Shown piece after piece: positions 22,846 through 32,049 of a DNA stretch of 64,000 nucleotides. Under the pieces are notes generated by a model. It saw only the letters and a program-made list of their open reading frames with translations, did not search any database and was not told the DNA's origin. Each line of letters begins with the position of its first letter. Position 1 is the stretch's first letter. Source of the DNA: Streptomyces violascens (GTDB taxonomy: Bacteria; Actinomycetota; Actinomycetes; Streptomycetales; Streptomycetaceae); NCBI RefSeq assembly GCF_014649955.1, contig NZ_BMUA01000002.1, positions 496,001-560,000 of the forward strand, given 5' to 3'. The position numbers were made by a program, and so were the translations under genes.

Positions 22846-24075
22846 TTACGGCTTGTAGGCCTCGCTGAGCTCGGGCTTCCAGGCGCCGTCGGTGACCTTG
22901 TAGGCGGTCATCATGGTGTTGGTGGTGTCGCCGTACTGGTCGAAGGAGACGGGGCCGGTGACTCCGTCGAACTTGACCTTGCCGACGGCGTCGAGGACCT
23001 TGGCGCGCAGGTCGCCGCTGGGGAGCTTGCCGCTGTTGGCGGTGACGACGTCCTTGACGGCCTGGATGATGGCCCAGGTGGCGTCGTAGGTGCCGCCCCC
23101 GTAGGCCTCGTAGGCGTCCTTGTAGCCGGCTGCCTTGTAGTTGGCGATGAAGCTCTTGGCGGAGTCGAGCTGTTCGACGGGCTTGCCGACGGAGGTGGCG
23201 AGGTCGCCGGCGGCCTTCTTGTTGAGCTTGATGAAGTCGGAGCTGTAGATGCCGTCGCCGCCCATGAGCGGGATGTTGGTGCCGCTGTCCTTGAGCTGCT
23301 GGCTCAGGGGGCCGGCGGCGGGGTATTCGCCGCCGTAGTAGAGGGCCTTGGCTCCGGTGTTCTTGACCTTGGCGACGATGGCGTTGAAGTCGCGGTCGTC
23401 GGGGTTGATGTGGTCGGAGCCGACGATCTTGCCGCCGAGCTTGGTGAAGGTGTCCTTGAAGGACGCGGCGAGGCCGGCGCCGTAGGTCTTCTGGTCGTCG
23501 ATGAGGTAGACCGAGTCGACCTTGGCGTTGTTGAACAGGTACTTGGCGGCGAAGGCGCCCTGGACCTGGTCGGTGGTGGCGGTGCGGAAGAAGGTCTTGT
23601 AGGGGCGGACCTTGTTTCCGGTCTTCCAGCCGTCGCCCTGGGTCAGCTCGGTGCCCGTGTTGGCGGGGGAGATCTGGGTGAGGCCCGCGTCGTTCAGCGG
23701 CTTCTGCATGGACTGCGAGACGCTGGAGTTGAGGGGGCCGACGACGCCGACGACGGTCTTGTCGCCGATGAACTTGGTGGCGTTCTGCTGGCCGACGGAC
23801 GGCTGGGCCTGGTCGTCGAGCGGCTGGGTCTTGAACTCGACGCCGGGGACGAGGTTTTGCTTGTTCGCCGTCTGGGCGGCGAGGTCGGCGGAGTTCTTGA
23901 TGCCGAGGCCGAGGGCGGACAGGTCACCCGTGAGGGGTGCGTCGACGCCTATGACGACGGTCTGCTTCTTGTCGCTGCCTCCGTCGCCGCCTTTGTCGCG
24001 CGAACCGCAGGCGGTGAGTGTGAGTGCGCCTGTGGTGAGCACTGTGGTGAGGATGAGCAAGGAACGGTGTCGCAC
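22846..24075 (-). CDS. livJ: Branched-chain amino acid-binding lipoprotein LivJ/LivK
   Basis: A 409-residue periplasmic-binding-protein-like lipoprotein, first gene of the liv operon. The signal peptide ends in LTLTACGSRDKGG, where the Cys is the lipidation site. The mature part begins VVIGVDAPLTGDLSALGLGIKNSADLA and includes GVVGPLNSSVSQS, matching Leu/Ile/Val-binding proteins. The GTG at 24075 is preferred because AAAGGA lies seven bases upstream and the signal peptide starts there; the frame is open to 24465 without support. Confidence 0.93.
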   Translation of the reverse strand: MRHRSLLILTTVLTTGALTLTACGSRDKGGDGGSDKKQTVVIGVDAPLTGDLSALGLGIKNSADLAAQTANKQNLVPGVEFKTQPLDDQAQPSVGQQNATKFIGDKTVVGVVGPLNSSVSQSMQKPLNDAGLTQISPANTGTELTQGDGWKTGNKVRPYKTFFRTATTDQVQGAFAAKYLFNNAKVDSVYLIDDQKTYGAGLAASFKDTFTKLGGKIVGSDHINPDDRDFNAIVAKVKNTGAKALYYGGEYPAAGPLSQQLKDSGTNIPLMGGDGIYSSDFIKLNKKAAGDLATSVGKPVEQLDSAKSFIANYKAAGYKDAYEAYGGGTYDATWAIIQAVKDVVTANSGKLPSGDLRAKVLDAVGKVKFDGVTGPVSFDQYGDTTNTMMTAYKVTDGAWKPELSEAYKP

Positions 24076-24471
24076 GATGGGTCCTTTCCCTGGCGCGGCC
24101 TCCTCGTGTGCGAGGTGCCGTGTCGGTCGCCGGGCCGTACTGGGTGGTAAGGGCCGTGCAGCAGTCGCACCCGGCGGCGCGGTGACTGGCCGTGACTCTA
24201 AGCGCAGCTGACGGGGGTGGGGAGCGGCCGGGACAGGATGTGACTTTCTTGTTATCCCAGGGCCAAACCTTGATGGTGCAGGGCAGACAATCTGTACATT
24301 TTGTGAAACTGGGATTTCTCGCATGGTGAGAACGCCCAGTTCCGCTAAGGGGCTTGGGGGGATCATGGTGCTGACAGGCCGGTTTGTGTCCGGATGTCGG
24401 TCGGTGGCCGACGGGGTGCCGCACGGTGGCTGATAGTCACCCTTGGCGTTCCGCGCGATTGTCACGCAGAG
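24076..24471. other. Intergenic region upstream of the liv operon
   Basis: This ~400-base gap holds no convincing gene. It is locally less GC-rich around 24230-24330 (stretches such as CTTTCTTGTTATCC and ACAATCTGTACATTTTGTG), which is where a liv promoter on the minus strand would be expected. I could not fix a -35/-10 pair with good spacing. Confidence 0.5.
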
Positions 24472-24933
24472 TCACGGCGATCCGGAGGGGGTGGGCTGCT
24501 TCGTCTGGGCCCAAGGGTCCGTCGTGGGGGTGCCGTTGCGGTAGCGCTCGGCGCAACCGTGCTGCGCCTGCTGCTCGATGAGCCGGTCGCCCGCGGCCGC
24601 TCCGTGGGCCGCACGTTCCTTGCGGGCCGCGGCGAGCGTGGTCAGGAGGATCTCGTTCTGCCCGTCGGACAGGCCTTTCTCCTGGTAGTCGAGCCCGGAG
24701 CCCTGCCCCTCGTCCAGCTCCTGCTTCGCCCAGTACGTGATCAGGTGCGTACAGAGCTCAGCGGGTGAAGTGGTGTGCGGCGAGGGCGAGTTGAGGGCCG
24801 AGGGGGACCGGCTCGGGGTGTCGGCGGGCGTGGCGTCGTGCCCGGCCGAGCAGCCCGCCAGGGCCGCCGCCAGGGCGAGCGCGCACACCGGCGCGCACCG
24901 TAGCCGTACCCGTGGCCGCGCTCGGGTTCTCAT
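24472..24933 (-). CDS. Putative lipoprotein of unknown function
   Basis: A 153-residue exported protein. The signal peptide has several Arg, a hydrophobic core ALALAAALAG and the lipobox LAGC. After a Ser/Thr/Pro-rich linker comes a small helical domain with two Cys (AELCTHLITYWAKQELDEGQG and QHGCAERYRNG), which could form a disulphide. I do not recognise a family. The start coincides with a predicted promoter whose -10 box is only six bases upstream, so the mRNA is probably leaderless. Confidence 0.72.
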   Translation of the reverse strand: MRTRARPRVRLRCAPVCALALAAALAGCSAGHDATPADTPSRSPSALNSPSPHTTSPAELCTHLITYWAKQELDEGQGSGLDYQEKGLSDGQNEILLTTLAAARKERAAHGAAAGDRLIEQQAQHGCAERYRNGTPTTDPWAQTKQPTPSGSP

Positions 24934-24939
24934 GGCACG

Positions 24940-24968
24940 ACGTTAGGACCCGGTCCGCGACATGACAA
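24940..24968 (-). promoter_or_regulatory. Promoter of the lipoprotein gene
   Basis: On the minus strand TTGTCA and TAACGT are 17 bases apart, and the -10 box is six bases before the ATG at 24933. This is a good vegetative promoter for a leaderless message. Confidence 0.6.
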
Positions 24969-25071
24969 TGGCCGGTGAGTTGTCGACCCACCGGCCACCT
25001 GGATGCTCAACTCGCCTGCCACGAACCGGACTTGAAGGGTCCGGGTCCGGCTTTCGGGGGGCTGTGCGGGC

Positions 25072-25539
25072 TCAGCCCTTGAGGCCCTCCGCGTCGCGCA
25101 GCAGGCAGGTCAGGCGCGCCGTGCAGACCCGCTTGTCCTGCTCGTCGGTGATGACGATCTCGTACGTCGCCGTCGAGCGCCCGCGGTGCACGGGGGTGGC
25201 CACGCCGGTGACCAGGCCGCTGCGCACCCCGCGGTGGTGGGTGCAGTTCAGGTCGACGCCGACCGCGATCTTGTTGATGCCGCCGTGCAGCATCGAGCCG
25301 ACCGAGCCGAGCGTCTCGGCGAGCACCGCGGAGGCGCCGCCGTGCAGCAGCCCGTACGGCTGGGTGTTGCCCTCGACGGGCATGGTGCCCACGACGCGCT
25401 CCGCCGAGGCCTCGATGACCTGCACGCCCATGCGGGTGCCCAGGTGTCCGGCGGAGAACATGGCGGGCAGATCGACGCCGAGGGCCGCGTACTCGTCGAC
25501 GACTTCCTGCGGGAACTTCACGCTGTGCTGCTCGCCCAT
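25072..25539 (-). CDS. Hotdog-fold thioesterase, PaaI/YbdB type
   Basis: A 155-residue hotdog-fold enzyme. The family core is QPYGLLHGGASAVLAETLGSVGS, with LHGG and the downstream Glu that attacks or activates water, and VDLNCTHHRGVRSGLVTG. Such proteins cleave acyl-CoA or aryl-CoA thioesters, for example in menaquinone or phenylacetate pathways. No pathway genes are adjacent, so the substrate is unknown. GGAGCC precedes the ATG. Confidence 0.85.
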   Translation of the reverse strand: MGEQHSVKFPQEVVDEYAALGVDLPAMFSAGHLGTRMGVQVIEASAERVVGTMPVEGNTQPYGLLHGGASAVLAETLGSVGSMLHGGINKIAVGVDLNCTHHRGVRSGLVTGVATPVHRGRSTATYEIVITDEQDKRVCTARLTCLLRDAEGLKG

Positions 25540-25625
25540 GGGCTCCGGCTCCGTTCATCTGCGGTCACACTGCTGTGTCCGCACCGTCATACCAGATGCC
25601 TGAGCAAACGCTTAGGGCCGGGCTC

Positions 25626-27920
25626 TCATTCCCGCTCACCGCTCTCCCGCCCGGCGCTCTCGAAGCGCACGATCACCGACTTGCTGGCCGGGGTGTTGCT
25701 GACGTCGGCCGTCGCACCCAGCGGCACCAGCACATTCGTCTCGGGATAGTAGGCGGCGGCGCAGCCGCGGGCCGTCGGGTAGTGGACGACGCGGAAGCCC
25801 GGCGCACGCCGCTCCACCCCGTCCTTCCACTCGCTGACCAGATCCGTGTACGCGCCGTCGGCCAGGCCCAGCTCGCGGGCGTCCTCGGGGTTGACGAGGA
25901 CGACGCGGCGGCCTCCCTTGATGCCGCGATAGCGGTCGTCGAGGCCGTAGATGGTGGTGTTGTACTGGTCGTGCGAGCGCAGGGTCTGCAGCAGCAGCCG
26001 GCCCTCGGGCAGCTCGGGGGCCTCGACGGGTGCGGCGGTGAAGTTGGCCTTCCCGGTGGCGGTGGGGAAGCGGCGCTCGTCGCGCGGCGCGTGCGCCAGC
26101 TGGAAGCCGCCGGGGTGGGCGACCTTGGCGTTGAAGTCCTCGAAGCCGGGCACGACGCGCGCGATGCGGTCGCGCACGGTCGCGTAGTCCTTCTCGAACT
26201 CGGCCCAGTCGATCGAGGATGTGGCGCCCAGCGTCGCCTGCGCCATGCGCACGACGATGGCCGGCTCGGACAGCAGGTGGGGGCTCGCGGGGGTGAGGTT
26301 GCCGCGGGAGGCGTGGACCATGCCCATGGAGTCCTCGACGGTCACGAACTGGCGCCCGCTCTTCTGGACGTCCTTGTCGGTACGCCCCAGGGTGGGCAGG
26401 ATCAGGGCCCGCCGGCCGGTCACCGCGTGCGAACGGTTCAGCTTCGTCGAGACGTGTACGGTCAGCGCGGCCCGGCGCATCGCGGCCTCGGTGACCTCGG
26501 TGTCCGGGGTCGCGCCGACGAAGTTGCCGCCCATCGCGAAGAACACCTTGGCCTTGCCGTCGCGCAGCGCCTCGATGGACCGTACGACGTCGTAGCCGTG
26601 GTGGCGGGGCGGGGCGAAGCCGAACTCCTTCTCCAGGGCGTCCAGGAAGGCGGGCGCCGGCCGCTCGAAGATGCCCATCGTGCGGTCGCCCTGCACGTTG
26701 GAGTGGCCGCGCACCGGGCAGACACCGGCGCCGGGGCGGCCGATGTTGCCGCGCAGCAGAAGGAAGTTGACGACTTCGCGGATCGTCGGCACGGCGTGCT
26801 TGTGCTGGGTCAGGCCCATCGCCCAGCACACGATGGTGCGCCTGGAGGCGAGCACCATGGAGAGGGCCTGCTCGATCTCGGCGCGGGTCAGGCCGGTCGC
26901 GGTGAGCGTCCGGTCCCAGTCCGCCTCCTGGGCCGCGGCCTTGAACTCCTCGTATCCATGGGTGTGTTCGCGTACGAACAGCTCGTCGACGGCGCCCTCG
27001 GTCTCCACGATCAGCTTGTTGAGGAGGCGGAAGAGGGCCTGGTCGCCGCCGATGCGGATCTGCAGGAACAGGTCGGTGAGCGCGGCGCCCTTGATCATGC
27101 CCTGCGGTGTCTGCGGGTTCTTGAACTTCTCCAGGCCCGCCTCCGGCAGCGGATTCACCGAGATGATCTTGGCTCCGGCGGACTTCGCCTTCTCCAGGGC
27201 GGACAGCATCCGGGGGTGGTTGGTGCCCGGGTTCTGCCCGGCCACCACGATCAGGTCCGCCTGGTGGAGGTCCTCCAGGGAGACGCTGCCCTTGCCGACG
27301 CCGATCGTCTCCGTCAGCGCCGAACCGGACGACTCGTGACACATGTTGGAACAGTCCGGCAGATTGTTCGTGCCGAATTCGCGGGCGAAGAGCTGCAGCA
27401 GGAACGCCGCCTCGTTGCTGGTGCGCCCCGACGTGTAGAAGAGGGCTTCGTCGGGGGAGTCGAGCGCGGTGAGCTCCTCGGCGATGATCCCGAAGGCCCG
27501 CTCCCAGGTGACCGCCTCGTACCGCTCGGCCCCCTCGGGCAGATACATCGGCTGCGTGATCCGGCCCTGCTGGCCCAGCCAGTACCCGCTGCGGGCCGCC
27601 AGGTCGGCGACGGGGTGCGCGGCGAAGAAGTCGGGTGTCACCCGGCGCAGCGTCGCCTCCTCGGCGACCGCCTTCGCCCCGTTCTCACAGAACTCGGCCG
27701 TGTGCCGCTTGTCGCCCTCCGGCCACGCGCAGCCAGGACAGTCGAAACCGTCCTTCTGGTTGACCTTCAACAAGGTCTGCGCCGTGCGCCGCAACCCCAT
27801 CTGCTGCTGCGCCATGAGCAGTGTGTGACCGATCGCGGGGAGGCCGGCTGCGGCATGCTTGGGTGCCTCGACCTGCGGCGCGTCCTGGACCGGATCACCT
27901 GCGGGCGGCTTGCTGGCCAT
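25626..27920 (-). CDS. FdhF/YdeP family molybdopterin oxidoreductase
   Basis: A 764-residue molybdopterin-bis-MGD enzyme of the FdhF/YdeP group. It keeps the pterin-binding blocks (ALFYTSGRTSNEAAFLLQLFAREFGTNNLPDCSNMCHESS, VVAGQNPGTNHPRML, GNIGRPGAGVCPVRGHSNVQGDRTMGI) but has no N-terminal ferredoxin-like 4Fe-4S cluster motif. Instead it has a single DGFDCPGCAWP near residue 57. Substrate in this group is unknown; E. coli YdeP is linked to acid resistance. Start at 27920 has AGGGGAGC eight bases upstream. It is divergent from polA with a 166-base gap. Partner electron-transfer genes are not adjacent. Confidence 0.88.
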   Translation of the reverse strand: MASKPPAGDPVQDAPQVEAPKHAAAGLPAIGHTLLMAQQQMGLRRTAQTLLKVNQKDGFDCPGCAWPEGDKRHTAEFCENGAKAVAEEATLRRVTPDFFAAHPVADLAARSGYWLGQQGRITQPMYLPEGAERYEAVTWERAFGIIAEELTALDSPDEALFYTSGRTSNEAAFLLQLFAREFGTNNLPDCSNMCHESSGSALTETIGVGKGSVSLEDLHQADLIVVAGQNPGTNHPRMLSALEKAKSAGAKIISVNPLPEAGLEKFKNPQTPQGMIKGAALTDLFLQIRIGGDQALFRLLNKLIVETEGAVDELFVREHTHGYEEFKAAAQEADWDRTLTATGLTRAEIEQALSMVLASRRTIVCWAMGLTQHKHAVPTIREVVNFLLLRGNIGRPGAGVCPVRGHSNVQGDRTMGIFERPAPAFLDALEKEFGFAPPRHHGYDVVRSIEALRDGKAKVFFAMGGNFVGATPDTEVTEAAMRRAALTVHVSTKLNRSHAVTGRRALILPTLGRTDKDVQKSGRQFVTVEDSMGMVHASRGNLTPASPHLLSEPAIVVRMAQATLGATSSIDWAEFEKDYATVRDRIARVVPGFEDFNAKVAHPGGFQLAHAPRDERRFPTATGKANFTAAPVEAPELPEGRLLLQTLRSHDQYNTTIYGLDDRYRGIKGGRRVVLVNPEDARELGLADGAYTDLVSEWKDGVERRAPGFRVVHYPTARGCAAAYYPETNVLVPLGATADVSNTPASKSVIVRFESAGRESGERE

Positions 27921-28056
27921 GGCGCTGCTCCCCTTCGAGCGGACACGTCGTGCGGTACGAGGTGTGTGTACTCGATCCTGCCACGCCGCACCGACAGCCG
28001 CGCCGGGCAGGTCGGACAGGCGCGGGCCGGTCGGCCGGAGCCGGGACTGGCCAGGA

Positions 28057-28079
28057 TTGTCAGTGGGGCGTGGCAGGAT
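28057..28079 (+). promoter_or_regulatory. RecA-independent DNA-damage promoter of polA (PafBC/RecA-NDp type)
   Basis: TTGTCAGTG (28057-28065), eight bases, then CAGGAT (28074-28079), ending seven bases before the polA ATG. The motif TTGTCRGTG-N8-TANNNT is the known RecA-independent damage promoter of mycobacteria and is described upstream of Streptomyces repair genes. The -10 box differs by one base (C for T). Confidence 0.75.
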
Positions 28080-28086
28080 CGGGGGC

Positions 28087-30798
28087 ATGGCTGAGACAGC
28101 ATCGAAGAAGACCCCGGACAACCGACCGCGCCTGCTCCTCATGGACGGGCACTCCCTGGCGTACCGGGCGTTCTTCGCGCTGCCCGCGGAGAACTTCACG
28201 ACCGCGACGGGCCAGCCGACCAATGCGGTCTACGGCTTCATGTCCATGCTCGCGAACACCCTGCGTGACGAGGCGCCCACGCACTTCGCGGTGGCGTTCG
28301 ACGTGTCCCGCAAGACCTGGCGCTCCACCGAGTTCCCCGACTACAAGGCGAACCGGTCGAAGACCCCGGACGAGTTCAAGGGCCAGGTCGAGCTGATCGG
28401 CGAGCTCCTCGACGCGATGCACGTGGACCGGTTCGCCACCGACGGCTTCGAGGCCGACGACATCATCGCCACCCTCGCCACCCAGGCCGAGGCGGCCGGC
28501 TTCGAAGTCCTCATCGTCACCGGCGACCGCGACTCCTTCCAGCTGGTCTCCGACCACGTCACCGTCCTCTACCCCACCAAGGGCGTCTCCGAGCTCACCC
28601 GGTTCACCCCGGAGAAGGTCCAGGAGAAGTACGGCCTGACTCCGCAGCAGTACCCGGACTTCGCGGCGCTGCGCGGCGACCCGTCGGACAACCTGCCGGG
28701 AATCCCGGGCGTCGGCGAGAAGACCGCCGCCAAGTGGATCAACCAGTTCGGTTCGTTCGCGGAGCTCGTCGAGCGCGCCGAAGAGGTCAAGGGCAAGGCC
28801 GGACAGAACTTCCGCGACCACCTGGACGCGGTGAAGCTGAACCGCCGACTGACCGAGATGGTCAAGGACGTCGAGCTGCCCAAGGGCCCCGCCGAGCTGG
28901 AGCGCGCCCCTTACGACCGCAGTGCGGTGACCGGCGTCCTCGACGTCCTGGAGATCCGCAACCCGTCGCTGCGCGAGCGCCTCCTCGCCGTCGACCCGGG
29001 CGCGGGCGAGGAAGAGGCCCCGGCGCCGGCCGCCGGCCTGGAGCTCGACGGCACGGTCCTCGGCGCCGGCGAGCTCGCCCCCTGGCTGGCGGAGCACGGC
29101 GGGCAGCCGCTGGGCGTGGCCACCGTCGACACCTGGGCGCTCGGCACCGGCAGTGTCACCGAGATCGCGCTGGCCGCGGCCGACGGCGCCGCAGGCTGGT
29201 TCGACCCGGCACTCGTCGACGAGGCCGACGAGCAGGCCTTCGCCGCCTGGATCGCGGACGCCGCCCGGCCCAAGGTCATGCACAACGCCAAGGCCGCGAT
29301 GCGGGTCTTCCCCGAGCACGGCTGGTCCATCGCCGGCGTCACCATGGACACCGCGCTCGCCGCCTACCTCGTCAAGCCCGGCCGCCGCTCCTTCGCCCTG
29401 GACGCCCTGTCCATCGAATACCTGGGCCGCGAGCTCGCCCCCGCCGGCGCCGCCGACGGCCAGCTCGCCTTCGGCGCGGACGACGAGGCCGAGGCCGACG
29501 CCCTGATGACCCAGGCCCGCGCCGTCCTCGACCTCGGCGGCGCGTTCACCGAACGCCTCAAGGAAGTCGGCGCCGCCGAGCTCCTGCACGACGTCGAACT
29601 GCCCACCTCCCTCCTGCTCGCCCGCATGGAGCGGCACGGCATCGCCGCCGACCGTGCCCACCTGGAAGCCATGGAGCAGCAGTTCGCGGGCGCCGTCCAG
29701 CAGGCCGTCAAGGAAGCGCACGCCTCGGTGGGCCACGAGTTCAACCTCGGCTCGCCCAAGCAGCTCCAGGAAGTCCTCTTCGGCGAACTGGCCCTGCCCA
29801 AGACGAAGAAGACCAAGACCGGCTACACCACGGACGCCGACGCACTGGCCTGGCTCGCCGCCCAGACCGAGCACGAGCTGCCCGTGATCATGCTGCGCCA
29901 CCGCGAGCAGGCGAAGCTGCGGGTCACCGTCGAAGGCCTCATCAAGACGATCGCGGCCGACGGCCGCATCCACACCACGTTCAACCAGACCGTCGCCGCG
30001 ACCGGCCGCCTCTCCTCGACCGACCCCAACCTGCAGAACATCCCGGTCCGTACCGACGAGGGCCGCGCCATCCGGCGGGGCTTCGTCGTCGGCGAGGGCT
30101 TCGAGTCGCTGCTCACCGCGGACTACAGCCAGATCGAACTGCGCGTGATGGCCCACCTGTCCGAGGACGAGGGCCTCATCAAGGCATTCACCTCCGGCGA
30201 GGACCTCCACACCACCGTCGCCTCACAGGTCTTCGGCGTCGCCAAGTCCCAGGTCGACCCCGAGATGCGGCGCAAGATCAAGGCCATGTCGTACGGCCTG
30301 GCCTACGGCCTGTCCGCCTTCGGCCTCTCCCAGCAGCTCAACATCGAGGCGGGCGAGGCCCGTGGCCTGATGGACACGTTCTTCGAGCGCTTCGGCGGCG
30401 TACGGGACTACCTCCAGCGCGTCGTCGAGGAAGCCCGCGCCACGGGCTACACGGAGACAATGCTGGGCCGCCGCCGCTACCTGCCGGACCTCAACAGCGA
30501 CAACCGCCAGCGCCGCGAAATGGCCGAGCGGATGGCGCTCAACGCCCCGATCCAGGGCACCGCGGCCGACATCGTGAAGGTCGCGATGCTGAACGTGGAC
30601 CGCGCCCTGACCGAAGCGGGCCTCACCTCCCGCCTGCTGCTCCAGGTCCACGACGAAATCGTCCTGGAAATCGCGCCGGGCGAGCGCAAGAAGGTCGAGA
30701 CGCTGGTCCGCCGGGAGATGGCCGGAGCGGTGGAACTCCGCGCCCCGCTGGACGTCTCGGTGGGCGCGGGCAACGACTGGGAATCGGCGGCGCACTAG
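28087..30798 (+). CDS. polA: DNA polymerase I
   Basis: A 903-residue family A polymerase used in excision repair and Okazaki-fragment processing. Residues ~14-300 are the 5'-3' exonuclease (LLMDGHSLAYRAFFAL, IVTGDRDSFQLV, GDPSDNLPGIPGVGEKTA). The central region lacks the Asp/Glu metal ligands of a 3'-5' exonuclease: where E. coli has the DxE motif this protein reads VDTWALG, and the second motif is MHNAKAAM. The polymerase motifs are intact: DYSQIELRV at 679 (motif A), RRKIKAMSYGLAYG from 728 (motif B) and HDE at 855-857 (motif C). The start is a few bases after a DNA-damage promoter. Its 3' end overlaps the next gene by four bases, tail to tail. Confidence 0.96.
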   Translation: MAETASKKTPDNRPRLLLMDGHSLAYRAFFALPAENFTTATGQPTNAVYGFMSMLANTLRDEAPTHFAVAFDVSRKTWRSTEFPDYKANRSKTPDEFKGQVELIGELLDAMHVDRFATDGFEADDIIATLATQAEAAGFEVLIVTGDRDSFQLVSDHVTVLYPTKGVSELTRFTPEKVQEKYGLTPQQYPDFAALRGDPSDNLPGIPGVGEKTAAKWINQFGSFAELVERAEEVKGKAGQNFRDHLDAVKLNRRLTEMVKDVELPKGPAELERAPYDRSAVTGVLDVLEIRNPSLRERLLAVDPGAGEEEAPAPAAGLELDGTVLGAGELAPWLAEHGGQPLGVATVDTWALGTGSVTEIALAAADGAAGWFDPALVDEADEQAFAAWIADAARPKVMHNAKAAMRVFPEHGWSIAGVTMDTALAAYLVKPGRRSFALDALSIEYLGRELAPAGAADGQLAFGADDEAEADALMTQARAVLDLGGAFTERLKEVGAAELLHDVELPTSLLLARMERHGIAADRAHLEAMEQQFAGAVQQAVKEAHASVGHEFNLGSPKQLQEVLFGELALPKTKKTKTGYTTDADALAWLAAQTEHELPVIMLRHREQAKLRVTVEGLIKTIAADGRIHTTFNQTVAATGRLSSTDPNLQNIPVRTDEGRAIRRGFVVGEGFESLLTADYSQIELRVMAHLSEDEGLIKAFTSGEDLHTTVASQVFGVAKSQVDPEMRRKIKAMSYGLAYGLSAFGLSQQLNIEAGEARGLMDTFFERFGGVRDYLQRVVEEARATGYTETMLGRRRYLPDLNSDNRQRREMAERMALNAPIQGTAADIVKVAMLNVDRALTEAGLTSRLLLQVHDEIVLEIAPGERKKVETLVRREMAGAVELRAPLDVSVGAGNDWESAAH

Positions 30799-31733
30799 CG
30801 CGTGCCGCCGCCCCGCTGGGCTTGGGTGACCTTGCGCCCGGGCCCGGCGGGGCCGGCCACTGCGGGATTCCCGGCTCGGGCGAGACGGCCCGATCGCCAC
30901 GCCGCCGCATAGGCCACCAGGCCGAGGACCAGCCCCGTACCGCCGCCGAAGCAGGCGCTCGGGATGAGGCCCAGGACGGACGCGTCGCCGTAGAAGGCGT
31001 ACCAGCGCAGACACCGGTACACAGCGACGGCTGCCGTGCACAGCGTCAACAGGCCCAGAACGACGGTGAGTTGGCGTGGGGTGAGGCCGGGTGGGACCGC
31101 TCCCGCGTCTATCGGGGTGGCGGGGGCCGGGTCGGCGCCGGGGCGGGTGTCCATGGGCCGGAGGCCGGCGGGGTCTGCCCGGCGCAGTGCCGTCACCGTG
31201 AACCAGCCGATTCCCGTCAGCGCGAGGGCTGATCCGCCGTACTGGGCATACCAGTACAGAGGGAATCCGGCGAGCTTCTCGCCGAGCACGGGCAGGACCC
31301 GCATCCCCCAGCGGTCGAAGTGGGTGAACGCATCCCACACCACATGCGTGGCGGAGCCGATCGCCGCCGACAGTGCGAACCAGCCCGCCAGAGCCCATGA
31401 TCCGGGCCGCCGCCACACCTCGCCGCGCACGACCGTGTACACCCGTGAACGCCAGGACGCTCTGGGAAGCAGCGCGATCAACGGTTCGCGCAGCAGCACC
31501 CACAGCGCGACCAGTGCGCATGCCGACGCGACATCCACGGTGACGACCCCGAGTGCGGAATGCGTGACCCGGCCGAAGGGCATCGCGGCCGGCACGACCG
31601 TCGCCGCGTAGTACGTCGCATCCGGCGCGAACGACCCCGCGACGAGAGCGGACGCGAGGAGCCGGCCGCGGCCGGTGCCGTTTCTCCGGATGCCCGGCAG
31701 TACGGCCGCGGCGTGGCTCAGCGTGAACGGCAT
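30795..31733 (-). CDS. DUF4184 family membrane protein
   Basis: A 312-residue integral membrane protein with about six TM segments. MPFTLSHAAAVLP at the start and the HVVWDAFTHFDRWG motif in the middle are the DUF4184 hallmarks, the latter resembling metal-dependent membrane hydrolases of the YdjM/LrgB-like 'PFTLSHA' type; function is unproven. The C-terminal tail is Arg/Gly-rich and cytoplasmic. Convergent with polA, overlapping its stop by four bases. The ATG at 31733 is the natural family start. Confidence 0.8.
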   Translation of the reverse strand: MPFTLSHAAAVLPGIRRNGTGRGRLLASALVAGSFAPDATYYAATVVPAAMPFGRVTHSALGVVTVDVASACALVALWVLLREPLIALLPRASWRSRVYTVVRGEVWRRPGSWALAGWFALSAAIGSATHVVWDAFTHFDRWGMRVLPVLGEKLAGFPLYWYAQYGGSALALTGIGWFTVTALRRADPAGLRPMDTRPGADPAPATPIDAGAVPPGLTPRQLTVVLGLLTLCTAAVAVYRCLRWYAFYGDASVLGLIPSACFGGGTGLVLGLVAYAAAWRSGRLARAGNPAVAGPAGPGRKVTQAQRGGGTR

Positions 31734-32049
31734 GCGTGCCCCATCGGTCGATTGGCCTGTCTGTCCGTAGTTGTTATGGTTCGTCAGGTTCCAGTTGTCG
31801 GCCGATACTCGTCAGTCGTCCGTTAGCCGTTGACGGTTAGATGTCGGTTGGCGCTGCTGTCTACCCGTCAGTGATCACCAACGTCCGGTATTCGGCACCG
31901 GTTCCCCCACCAGCAACCGGCAACGCGCAGGTGGCGAATCAGTGAAAATCGGTCAGCCCGCGGTGTTCTGGCGTCAACGGTTGCCGTAGTGTCACGTGAG
32001 TCTCGCGCTGGGGAGCGCGGACAGCCGAATATGGGGAGGGACTTGACGT
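31734..32049. other. Intergenic region with divergent promoters
   Basis: The ~316-base gap separates the divergent DUF4184 and transglycosylase genes and codes for nothing convincing. GGGGAGGG nine bases before 32050 is the ribosome site of the transglycosylase gene. GTTGACGGTTAG (near 31827) contains a good -35 (TTGACG) but no correctly spaced -10. Confidence 0.5.

Noticed and set aside
31734..32049. Possible c-di-AMP (ydaO) riboswitch before the transglycosylase gene
   Set aside because: Some Streptomyces cell-wall hydrolases have one, but I could not recognise its conserved blocks here.
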